Shown: positions 47,096 to 54,591 of the stretch, in pieces
Layout: the number at the start of each line of letters is the position of its first letter
How positions within the stretch are numbered: the first letter of the stretch is position 1
Assembly: GCF_900111235.1 (NCBI RefSeq)
Contig: NZ_FOJI01000007.1
Coordinates: 164,154-228,153 of the forward strand
Length of the DNA stretch: 64,000 bases
Direction: 5' to 3'
Source: [Clostridium] fimetarium
Lineage (GTDB): Bacteria; Bacillota; Clostridia; Lachnospirales; Lachnospiraceae
Notes under the pieces: model-generated
Database searches by the model: none
What the model was told of the DNA's origin: nothing
The model's input: only the letters and a program-made list of their open reading frames with translations
Made by a program: the position numbers and the translations under genes

Positions 47096-47280
47096 GTGAA
47101 TATAAATTTAGAATGATGTGTTTTGCCTTGCCTTTCCTTCAAGCAGCATGTTTTTTTACAAGCCTCTAAGATGATGAAAAGTCTCACTTCGTTCGAATTT
47201 TCATCTGAGTCTTGGAAAAAACATAAGCGCTGCTTTCAGCCGGTCAGCGGCAAAACACATCATCCTAAATTTATATTCAC
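47096..47280. repeat. Dispersed palindromic element, copy C (about 185 bp cruciform)
   Basis: Arms of 16 bp (47096-47111 with 47265-47280), a one-base A/C mismatch, then 15 bp (47113-47127 with 47249-47263). Inner pairing includes AAGCAGC/GCTGCTT, CATGTTTTTTT with AAAAAACAT, and GATGAAAA/TTTTCATC. The loop CTCACTTCGTTCG (47183-47195) is identical to copy B. It follows ilvH, so it may terminate that operon. Confidence 0.88.
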
Positions 47281-47339
47281 CATTTACTTTGTTGAGAAAA
47301 TTTGAAGATTAAATTAATATTTGTACTAGACTCCATTTA

Positions 47340-47550
47340 AAAAAGTTTTGGGACTTTAGAGGAAAAAGCGTAAAAGCGTAAAAGAATAAAGGCGTAAAAG
47401 AATTAAAAAAAGAATGAAGAAGAAAAGAGAACATAAGACATTAGAAGAGACTAGATTAGATTAGATAAGGTTAGACGATATTAGAAGAGATTAAAATAGA
47501 TTAGAAGAGAATAAAAAAGAATAAGAGATTAAAAGAGAGAAAGTGAGGTG
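47340..47550. repeat. Purine-rich low-complexity tract
   Basis: Nearly all A and G with sparse T: repeated GCGTAAAA near 47367-47400 and repeated GATTAGAAGAGA-like units near 47440-47530. No ORF fits. It ends at the ribosome site (GAGGTG) of the DUF1294 gene. Confidence 0.75.
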
Positions 47551-47555
47551 CGTAA

Positions 47556-47825
47556 ATGGTTTATGTGGTGGTTGGGTATTTGGTGATTATAAATGTGATT
47601 GCATTTGTTGTATATGGAATAGATAAAAGAAAAGCCAAAAAGCACCTATGGAGGATACCAGAGGCAACTTTAATTGGCTTAGCTTTAATGGGGGGATCAG
47701 TTGGAGCTTTTTTGGGGATGAGATGTTTTCGTCATAAAACAAAGCACATTAAATTTTATGTAGGGGTGCCAGCTATTTTTATGATTGAAATTGCTATAGC
47801 AATATTTTTGAAAGTAAAATTCTAG
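47556..47825 (+). CDS. DUF1294 small membrane protein
   Basis: An 89-residue protein with an N-terminal span (about 3-21), the DUF1294 core FVVYGIDKRKAKKHLWRIPEATLIGLALMGGSVGAFLGM, the RHKTKHIKF motif, and a last span (about 68-86). It matches the usual length of YsdA-type proteins. Function unknown. Convergent with the gene ending at 47838. Confidence 0.88.
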   Translation: MVYVVVGYLVIINVIAFVVYGIDKRKAKKHLWRIPEATLIGLALMGGSVGAFLGMRCFRHKTKHIKFYVGVPAIFMIEIAIAIFLKVKF

Positions 47826-47837
47826 CAAATGAAATGG

Positions 47838-48083
47838 TTATTTCTTCATGACGGACATCATATTCATCATCATATCTATTCGTTTTTTTTCTGCAGGCGC
47901 TAAGTCAGCAGATAAGGTGTTTACAATCTGATGCATTTCCTCGGTGGAAAATTGAAGTCCCATTGAATTTGATTTTTTTGACATTGCTAATACTAAAGGA
48001 AGGATTTCATCAGAAGACTTCCCACTTGCCATATTTTTGAATTCGTTAATTAACATTAGTTTACGTGGATCAAGATTTGCCAT
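47838..48083 (-). CDS. Unrecognised Met-rich small protein (81 residues)
   Basis: Starts MANLDPRKLMLINEF with AGGAG on the minus strand six to seven bases before ATG 48083. All-helical, soluble, ending in a Met-rich MMMNMMSVMKK. It is the second gene of a leftward pair, 22 bases after the gene at 48106-48891. No family recognised. Confidence 0.65.
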   Translation of the reverse strand: MANLDPRKLMLINEFKNMASGKSSDEILPLVLAMSKKSNSMGLQFSTEEMHQIVNTLSADLAPAEKKRIDMMMNMMSVMKK

Positions 48084-48105
48084 ATATTTTCTCCTATCAT
48101 CATTT

Positions 48106-48891
48106 TTAAATAATATCATCTGATATATAATTATCAAAATTAATATTTTCAATTTCACTTATATATTTATCGTAAAGTTTTTTTTGCTCTGCTGTCATCA
48201 TATTATTAAGAGAGCTTGTGGCTTTGTTGTTATTAGTGAAGTCATTAGTGATATTATTTGTATTGCTTTTGATATTATCATTTGAATTTTTATTGCTATT
48301 ATTATTTATATTAATATTGTCCTTTATATTGCTATTCATATTATCATTTGGATTTTTACTGCTGCTATAATTTTTGATATTATCATTTGGGCTTTTACTG
48401 CCGCTATCTTTTTTTATATTATCTTTCGTTTTGTTGTCATTCTGGCTAAATTCATTGCCTGCATCCATCCCCATATTGTTAAATGCATCAGAAATATTTG
48501 GATCGTTCATATTCTTTACCATATTGATAATACTCTGAAAATCTTGACTTTGATCCATATCCTTGTACATATTAATTACATTAAACATTTCCATATAACT
48601 TTGAAACGTATTTAAAGTTTCCTCATTTGATTTCGGAAAGTAGGGCATTGTTTCTAAAAGTATATCTTTCATTGTGTAATTAGAACGATTAAAAGTAGTG
48701 GTGCTTTCTGCGTGAAGTGGCTTTTTGAAAAATTCAATTGTTTGCATCAGTTCTTGAAATCTGATGAAAATTGAGATCGTTTTCTTAGTGGAAGTGTCTA
48801 GAAAGGGGACGACTGCTTTTATCATTTGAGTAGATTCTGAAACAGTTAATCTATCAAACTCTGTAAGGGGGAGTGGTTTATCACAGTCCAT
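48106..48891 (-). CDS. Unrecognised Asn/Ser-rich protein (261 residues)
   Basis: Start ATG 48891 is five bases from GGAGG; GTG 48903 overlaps that site. Residues 1-130 look helical (DRLTVSESTQMIKAVVPFLD, then LLETMPYFPKSNEETLN). Residues about 150-225 are a low-complexity segment of Asn, Ser, Asp and Lys with repeated PNDNIKN-type units. A short helical tail follows (AEQKKLYDKYISEIENINF). No membrane span. The helical pieces share the flavour of the 81-residue partner (counting a residual family of clostridial operons), but I know of no function. Confidence 0.65.
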   Translation of the reverse strand: MDCDKPLPLTEFDRLTVSESTQMIKAVVPFLDTSTKKTISIFIRFQELMQTIEFFKKPLHAESTTTFNRSNYTMKDILLETMPYFPKSNEETLNTFQSYMEMFNVINMYKDMDQSQDFQSIINMVKNMNDPNISDAFNNMGMDAGNEFSQNDNKTKDNIKKDSGSKSPNDNIKNYSSSKNPNDNMNSNIKDNININNNSNKNSNDNIKSNTNNITNDFTNNNKATSSLNNMMTAEQKKLYDKYISEIENINFDNYISDDII

Positions 48892-49015
48892 ATTAACCTC
48901 CACGATTTTATATATTAAATATATGCCTTTATTATCAGAGTATGATAAAAAACATATGATATATAGAAGATAAAAATGATATGAAGTTCTAAATCATATG
49001 AAAGGAGCTATTCCT

Positions 49016-49156
49016 ATGCATAGCAATTATATTATTGATGGTAATACAGTTTATGAAATAGACGAAGAATGTTCGCAAAATAATAATAAATCAGTGGAAT
49101 CGTCAAGTAAATCTGATATTGAGCATGAACAGGTTACATTTAGTGCATATATTTAG
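49016..49156 (+). CDS. Small acidic peptide (46 residues), unrecognised
   Basis: ATG 49016 is preceded by AAAGGAG at 49001-49007. The product is 46 residues: MHSNYIIDGNTVYEIDEEC, then a Ser/Asn-rich middle and HEQVTFSAYI end; net negative, one Cys. It ends 10 bases before a very strong hairpin. Good ribosome site and terminator-like context support a real gene. A peptide or RiPP-like precursor is possible but nothing nearby would modify it. Confidence 0.5.
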   Translation: MHSNYIIDGNTVYEIDEECSQNNNKSVESSSKSDIEHEQVTFSAYI

Positions 49157-49166
49157 CCTCAAATGC

Positions 49167-49202
49167 AGCATAAGCCCGGAAAAAATATTCCGGGCTTATG
49201 CT
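49167..49202. terminator. Strong 15-bp hairpin between convergent small genes
   Basis: Perfect stem AGCATAAGCCCGGAA (49167-49181) with its complement (49188-49202), 6-base loop. Neither side has a clear U-run, so it may be a bidirectional terminator or a protective mRNA end. Confidence 0.65.
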
Positions 49203-49231
49203 ATGATAGAGAACTCCGTTAAAAGAACTTA

Positions 49232-49486
49232 TTAACAGAAGCCGCCACCACCACCACAGCAAAGTAATAAGATGATTATGAGAATACAACTACTTCCACC
49301 ACCATTGCCACTACTACTTCCACCGCCAAATAAATCTCCTAAACCGCCGCCATTGCCGCCACATCCGCCGCCGCATAATAGAAGCAAGAGAATTATCCAG
49401 ATACAAGAATTTGAACCACAGCTGCTACTGCTACTACTACAGCCGCATGGTCCTCCGCCACAGTTTGTTGCTGCTAAATCACTCAT
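49232..49486 (-). CDS. Gly/Cys-rich protein with two hydrophobic repeats (84 residues)
   Basis: GGAGG lies seven bases before ATG 49486 on the minus strand. The protein is built from two copies of a plan: Ser-rich stretch, then CIWIILLLLLCGGGC in copy 1 and CILIIILLLCCGGGG in copy 2, each followed by poly-Gly. It has 10 or more Cys, many next to the hydrophobic runs. YjcZ-type spore proteins have one Gly-rich stretch followed by a hydrophobic helix, a loose resemblance only. Could be an envelope or spore-coat structural protein. Confidence 0.62.
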   Translation of the reverse strand: MSDLAATNCGGGPCGCSSSSSSCGSNSCIWIILLLLLCGGGCGGNGGGLGDLFGGGSSSGNGGGSSCILIIILLLCCGGGGGFC

Positions 49487-49657
49487 TTTAATTCCTCCGA
49501 ATAAAATATTTACACTAAAATAATATGTGAGGTAGCTTGTATGTGTTACAAAAATAATTTGGTTGCATAAAAAAAGTTTTTGTTATAATATTAAGAATGG
49601 ACTGTTGTATCTAAAAATAACAGATTATGCATTAAAAATGGGGTGAGAATTCAACTT

Positions 49658-50965
49658 ATGATAGAACAATTTATTTTGAAAATCTTGAATTTATCTAAAA
49701 AAATTTTATGCGTTGCAATATTCTTAATTGTAATATTGCATAATAGAGTTAATATATATGCAAATGAACCAGAAGCAACTGATTTGACCAAGACAACAGC
49801 AATTAGTTTGTCAAGTGGTGATGATAGTTCGTTTTTAAAAGATCAAAGTTATGCCACAAAGAAAACCTTGAACGGTGGGACTACAATCACAATAACAAAT
49901 GATTCTGGTATCAAGGGAATTTATATTATATGGGAACAACCACCAAAAGAATGGCAATTAGATATTAATGGGGTATCACTTACATACGGAAAATATGGAT
50001 TTATTCATGAATATATAGCAATGGATGATACTGTTAAGAAGGCAGTGATTCATATTCCAGCGGGTGGAGCAATCATTGCAGATATTTCAACATTTTCTGT
50101 TGGAACTGTTCCATCCTGGGTGCAAGTTTGGAAGCCACCATATGAAGAGGCTGATATGGTCGTGTTACCAACACATGCAGATGATGAGTTTCTGTTTTTT
50201 GGTGGAACAATGCCGTATTATGCAGGAGAACTCGCATTGAAAGTGCAAGTAGTATATCTAACCAATCATTGGGCTGAGTATTACAGACCACATGAATTGT
50301 TAAATGGTTTGTGGGAAGTTGGAATTACCGCGTATCCCGTAATAGGACCGTTTACTGACATTTATTCAACAAGTCTTGAACATGCAATGACACTATATCC
50401 AATCAATGATGTAATTGGATTTCAAGTACAAATGATAAGAAGATTCAAACCGAAAGTTATCATCGCACAGGACTTTAATGGAGAGTATGGGCATGGTGTT
50501 CACCGGCTAAATACATATACGCTATCAAAAGCTTTAGAGATATCAAATGATGCAAATTCGTATCCGGAATCAGCAACAAAATATGGTATCTGGGATGTTC
50601 CTAAAACATATGTGCATTTGTATGAAAAGAATCAGCTTACAATGAATTGGGATGTTCCATTAGACAGTTTTGGTGGTACTACAGCATTTGATATGGCAGT
50701 AAGAGGCTTTGCAAAACATAAGTCTCAGCAGACATATTATAAGGTGGGACGTGAAGGCGTATTTAATTGTATGCTATTTGGTTTATATAGAAGTACAGTT
50801 GGAGAAGATATTAAAAAAAATGATTTCTTTGAAAATATCAATGTGTTTAGGACCTATAATTATTTGAGAAAATCAAGTATAATACCATTGAATGTACAGA
50901 TAGAAAGTTCTTTTAAAAGCAATGCAGGTGTTACACACAAACTAACATCGAATAGTGTTAAATAG
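49658..50965 (+). CDS. Exported PIG-L family deacetylase
   Basis: About 435 residues. An N-terminal hydrophobic segment (about residues 13-32) ending near IYANEP looks like a signal peptide or anchor. After a beta-rich domain, the PIG-L/LmbE core starts at VVLPTHADDEFLFFGG near residue 168 (metal motif H-x-D-D-E) and has HGVHRLNT near 282 (second metal His pair). These zinc enzymes remove acetyl from GlcNAc-type sugars. Start ATG 49658 is chosen with GGGGTGAG ten bases before; GTG 49643 lies in that site. First gene of an envelope glycan group. Confidence 0.85.
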   Translation: MIEQFILKILNLSKKILCVAIFLIVILHNRVNIYANEPEATDLTKTTAISLSSGDDSSFLKDQSYATKKTLNGGTTITITNDSGIKGIYIIWEQPPKEWQLDINGVSLTYGKYGFIHEYIAMDDTVKKAVIHIPAGGAIIADISTFSVGTVPSWVQVWKPPYEEADMVVLPTHADDEFLFFGGTMPYYAGELALKVQVVYLTNHWAEYYRPHELLNGLWEVGITAYPVIGPFTDIYSTSLEHAMTLYPINDVIGFQVQMIRRFKPKVIIAQDFNGEYGHGVHRLNTYTLSKALEISNDANSYPESATKYGIWDVPKTYVHLYEKNQLTMNWDVPLDSFGGTTAFDMAVRGFAKHKSQQTYYKVGREGVFNCMLFGLYRSTVGEDIKKNDFFENINVFRTYNYLRKSSIIPLNVQIESSFKSNAGVTHKLTSNSVK

Positions 50966-50985
50966 ACAATGGAGGAAATGTTAAC

Positions 50986-52038
50986 ATGAATGTTTCAGTA
51001 ATTATACCATCACTTAATCCTGATGATAAAATAATCAATGTGGTGGATTCTTTAATAGAATATGGTTTTGATGATATTATTCTTATAAATGATGGCAGTG
51101 ATGAAGCACATATGGATCAATTTAACTATTTAAAAAATTATAGTCAATGCCATCTTCTTACACATGAAGTGAATAAAGGTAAGGGAAGAGCTTTGAAAAC
51201 GGCCTTTGAATATTGTATTGCGAATCGTCTAGACATTGATGGTGTTGTTACTGTTGATGGAGACAACCAACACAAGGCAAAAGATATCTTAGATTGTGTG
51301 AAGGCTATGAATGAAAACGAAGATAATATCATACTTGGAGTAAGAGATTTTAAAGGCAAAAATGTACCTTCGAAGAGCAGAATTGGCAATCTTATGACAA
51401 GCTTTGTATTTAAGTTTGCATGTGGTCTTAATATTAGTGATACACAGACCGGGTTAAGAGCAATTCCAAAGCAATATTTACAGTTATTCACAGAAGTAAA
51501 GGGTGAGAGATTTGAATATGAGACGAATATGCTTTTGGAATTTAAACATAGTAATATACCATACAAAGAAGTTAAAATAGAGACTGTATATATTGAGGAA
51601 AATGCTTCAACACATTTTAATCCAATTACGGATTCAATTAAAATATATGGAGTTATCTTTAAATTCCTATTTAGTTCAATCATGTCCTCCGTTATAGATT
51701 TATCGGTATTTTCAATAATTAGTATTTTACTTATTAATAGTATGGACAAGCGTGCAAGTATTTTTATCGCAACCGCGTCAGCTAGAGTGATATCTTCATT
51801 ATTTAATTTTTCATTTAATAGAAAGGCTGTGTTTAAGTCAAAAGAATCTATTAAAAATTCAATCGTGAGATATTATATTTTATGTATATGTCAGCTACTT
51901 GTTTCATATGGTTTGGTATATTTTGTTGCACAATCATTGCTATTAGGAAGAGGATTAACAATAGTATCAAAAGCTATTATTGACACTATTCTTTTTATGA
52001 TTAGTTTTCGAATACAACGAAGATGGGTATTTAAATAA
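50986..52038 (+). CDS. Family 2 glycosyltransferase fused to a GtrA-like membrane domain
   Basis: A 350-residue two-domain protein. The N-terminal GT2 domain (about 1-200) has SVIIPSLNPDDKI, VVTVDGDNQHKA (DxD) and TQTGLRAIP, as in dolichyl-phosphate mannose synthases. The C-terminal four-span GtrA domain (about 222-350) ends RIQRRWVFK. Together they probably attach a sugar to undecaprenyl phosphate and help flip it. GGAGG precedes ATG. Next to the deacetylase and the phosphodiester glycosidase gene. Confidence 0.88.
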   Translation: MNVSVIIPSLNPDDKIINVVDSLIEYGFDDIILINDGSDEAHMDQFNYLKNYSQCHLLTHEVNKGKGRALKTAFEYCIANRLDIDGVVTVDGDNQHKAKDILDCVKAMNENEDNIILGVRDFKGKNVPSKSRIGNLMTSFVFKFACGLNISDTQTGLRAIPKQYLQLFTEVKGERFEYETNMLLEFKHSNIPYKEVKIETVYIEENASTHFNPITDSIKIYGVIFKFLFSSIMSSVIDLSVFSIISILLINSMDKRASIFIATASARVISSLFNFSFNRKAVFKSKESIKNSIVRYYILCICQLLVSYGLVYFVAQSLLLGRGLTIVSKAIIDTILFMISFRIQRRWVFK

Positions 52039-52058
52039 TATAAAATGGGAGGTTTATC

Positions 52059-53399
52059 ATGAATAAGAGTGAAGATAATGAAGAAATTGAATTCTTGGAT
52101 TTAGTGGATATCAATGAAACAAAATCCTCTGGGATTCTTAAAGAACAAGACGAAAGTGCAGAACTAAGTGCAAAAGAAAACGCAGAAGTAAATGAAGAAG
52201 TAAATACAGAAGTAAATACAAAAGAAGACGCAGAAGTAAATGCAAACGAAAACGCAGAAGTAAATGTAAAGGAAAGCACAGAAGAAAATAAAGAAGAACA
52301 ATTAGAAATAAATAATAAAAAAATAAATGAGAAAAATAGAAAAATATTCAAAAAGAAATTCAAAGAGAGAAATAGTGCGAAGAAGAATAAAGTAATAATA
52401 TATATAAGAAGAACGCTTATCACCTTGTTATTGACAATTGTAATATTACTTGGAGGCCTTTATTCAGTAATGGGTATGTTGGTTCATGGACCATCACCCA
52501 CTGCTAAAAATCTATTTGTTATGTCTGTAAAAGAAACGAGTGCAATAGGATTTTTAGCCAATTGGTTTTTATCAGAAGAGCAAGTGAAAGAAATAATGGA
52601 TAGGAATTCAATTAAGGATACGGATGAAGTGACAAATACAAAGTTGGTTGAAGTCGGTGCAACTGGCACTACTTCAGTAGAAAACGCTGAAATGCCAGCG
52701 ATTCAGATTGTTGATATTAAAGGTGGAACATACAAGGGAAAATTGATGATTATAAAAGATCCTTCAACTGTATTTGTTGGAACTGTTCCTACATTTACAG
52801 AAGGTGACGGTCTTTTAGTTTCGGATATGGCAAGAAACAATAATGCAATTGGTGGAATCAATGGTGGTGAATTTGTCGATGGAGATATTACATATACAGG
52901 GATGCCTATAGGCCTTGTAATGACTAAAGGTAATATTATTAATGGTGATAAGTCAAAAGTATATCATGTTACAGGACTAACAAAGGATAATATCTTAGTA
53001 GTTGGTAACATAACAGGGCAACAAGCAATTGATATGAAAATGCGCGATTGCGTAAGTATTAAAAACAGCATTGGTCCATTTTTGATTATTAATGGTGTAG
53101 CACAAGAAATCGCTGATGATGGTACTGGAGGTGGATTAAATCCACGTTCAGCTATTGGACAGCGTGCTGATGGTGCAATTCTTTTATTGGTAACAGATGG
53201 CCGTCAGGTTAATACTTTTGGAGCTTCATTTTTAGATTTGATAAATGTATTACAAAAATATGGTGCAGTGAATGCATCTGCAATGGATGGTGGTACTTCA
53301 ACACAGATGTACTATGACGGGAAAGTTATCAATGTTCCTTATTCACCAACAGGACCAAGAAGATGTCCTACTTCATTCTTAGTAGGAGGAATTAACTAG
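52059..53399 (+). CDS. Membrane-anchored phosphodiester glycosidase (NAGPA domain)
   Basis: A 446-residue protein. Residues 1 to about 112 are a charged cytoplasmic tail with an in-frame degenerate repeat array (52170-52284) of AEVN/ENAEVN-type units. One span lies at about 117-138, and the NAGPA (DUF2233) domain at about 255-445: GGINGGEF, GIGPFLIINGV-like SIGPFLIING, NPRSAIGQ, ASAMDGGTSTQMYYDG and GPRRCPTSFLV. Such enzymes cleave or transfer sugar-phosphodiester links, often in exopolysaccharide or teichoic-acid-type polymers. The next gene begins two bases after the stop. Confidence 0.88.
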   Translation: MNKSEDNEEIEFLDLVDINETKSSGILKEQDESAELSAKENAEVNEEVNTEVNTKEDAEVNANENAEVNVKESTEENKEEQLEINNKKINEKNRKIFKKKFKERNSAKKNKVIIYIRRTLITLLLTIVILLGGLYSVMGMLVHGPSPTAKNLFVMSVKETSAIGFLANWFLSEEQVKEIMDRNSIKDTDEVTNTKLVEVGATGTTSVENAEMPAIQIVDIKGGTYKGKLMIIKDPSTVFVGTVPTFTEGDGLLVSDMARNNNAIGGINGGEFVDGDITYTGMPIGLVMTKGNIINGDKSKVYHVTGLTKDNILVVGNITGQQAIDMKMRDCVSIKNSIGPFLIINGVAQEIADDGTGGGLNPRSAIGQRADGAILLLVTDGRQVNTFGASFLDLINVLQKYGAVNASAMDGGTSTQMYYDGKVINVPYSPTGPRRCPTSFLVGGIN

Positions 53400-53401
53400 A
53401 T

Positions 53402-54523
53402 ATGAACATAAAGAGAAATACAAAAAAGAACACGCAGAAGAATAAAAAGAATACTTTAAAGAAAATAAAACTTAATAAATTTGGTGTATTTTTGCTAGCA
53501 TATTCAGGTATATTGATTTCTGCAGTTATCGTATTATTATTACTGTTGCAAGGCGTGTTAAAGGATTATGAAAAAAGTATGCCTAATAACACAATGAGTA
53601 AAATAGAAAAAGAATTTACTCCAGATAATATTGAGCAAATTCTAAACGATAATCCGGTAAAAATCAATGAATTTGAAACTGTTAGTTCAATTGCAGATTA
53701 TTTCAAACTGAAAATGCAAGATAATGAAGTTACATATAAAAGAAAAAGTGGTGAATTTACAGATACAACGCCTGTATATGTAGTTAAAGCCGGTGATGCT
53801 ACTATTGCAAAAGTCACTTTAGCTGAAAATGGTAAAAATGCGCATAAATTTACTGAGTGGAAGTTAGATAGCATTTCATTTGATGGATATATTGATGCGA
53901 AAAATGAAATTACGATTACTGCACCTAGTTCAGCAGAAGTGAAATTAAATGGAATTAAGATTAGTGAGTCTTACATTACACAAAAAGGCATTAAGCTTGA
54001 ACTTACTAAAAATGTAGATCCATATGTTAAGGCGCCTACAAATGTAGAATATAAAGTTAGTGGACTTATGGTACAACCTAATATTACAGCATCAATGAAT
54101 GGTGTTGATCTTGGAGTGACCGTAGATGGAAAAGTATGTAGTGTGAATTATCCTACAGATGCAGTTCTATTTGAAGCACAAAAGCCTAATATTAATGCCT
54201 TAAATGAGGCGTTTGGTAAATATCTCATCAATAGAGGCTCTTTAGATACGCTTAACAAATTCTTGGTTGGAAATGCCAAAAAAAATATGAGCAATATTGA
54301 AGCTACATGGGCATTCCTATATGGTAAAACGTATACATATGAATTTAGAAATCAAAGCTTCACCAATATGATAAAATACTCCGATAATTGTTACTCTTGT
54401 CAAACATTCTATCAGCTCTATGTTAAATGGGGTGAAGGCGAAAAAACATATGATACGAGTATGATTGATACATTTGTTAAAATCAATGGAAGCTGGTACT
54501 TGTCAGATTTTTCATTTGATTAA
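53402..54523 (+). CDS. Unrecognised single-span exported protein (373 residues)
   Basis: A Lys/Asn-rich N-tail (about 1-27) and one hydrophobic span (about 30-52) lead into an extracellular region without Cys until the end (CYSCQTF). The central part looks like two NTF2-like or beta-sandwich modules (LDSISFDGYI, NEITITAPSSAEVKLNG). It is translationally coupled to the phosphodiester glycosidase gene (ATG two bases after TAG), suggesting they act together on the envelope. No family recognised by eye. Confidence 0.7.
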   Translation: MNIKRNTKKNTQKNKKNTLKKIKLNKFGVFLLAYSGILISAVIVLLLLLQGVLKDYEKSMPNNTMSKIEKEFTPDNIEQILNDNPVKINEFETVSSIADYFKLKMQDNEVTYKRKSGEFTDTTPVYVVKAGDATIAKVTLAENGKNAHKFTEWKLDSISFDGYIDAKNEITITAPSSAEVKLNGIKISESYITQKGIKLELTKNVDPYVKAPTNVEYKVSGLMVQPNITASMNGVDLGVTVDGKVCSVNYPTDAVLFEAQKPNINALNEAFGKYLINRGSLDTLNKFLVGNAKKNMSNIEATWAFLYGKTYTYEFRNQSFTNMIKYSDNCYSCQTFYQLYVKWGEGEKTYDTSMIDTFVKINGSWYLSDFSFD

Positions 54524-54540
54524 AAGAAGAACTTAATTAG

Positions 54541-54591
54541 TTAGAAGAACTTAATAAGTTAGAAGAACTTAATAAGTTAGAAGGACTTAAT
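54541..54591. repeat. 18-bp tandem repeat duplicating a ribosome-site region
   Basis: Three units of TTAGAAGAACTTAATAAG (the third with AGAAGGAC and cut short by the start codon) right before ATG 54592, with a further partial unit at 54527-54540. The one-base change in the last unit makes GAAGGA, a proper Shine-Dalgarno sequence. The array has no start codon of its own; a TAG at 54538 precedes it in frame. Confidence 0.9.

Noticed and set aside
47123..47305. Open frame of 60 codons across palindromic element C
   Set aside because: It lies inside a nearly perfect palindrome, has no ribosome site and no protein-like composition; a by-product of the hairpin.
49272..49523. Proline-rich plus-strand frame opposite the Gly/Cys gene
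   Set aside because: The minus-strand frame has a good ribosome site and start; this one has neither and is the complement of Gly codons.
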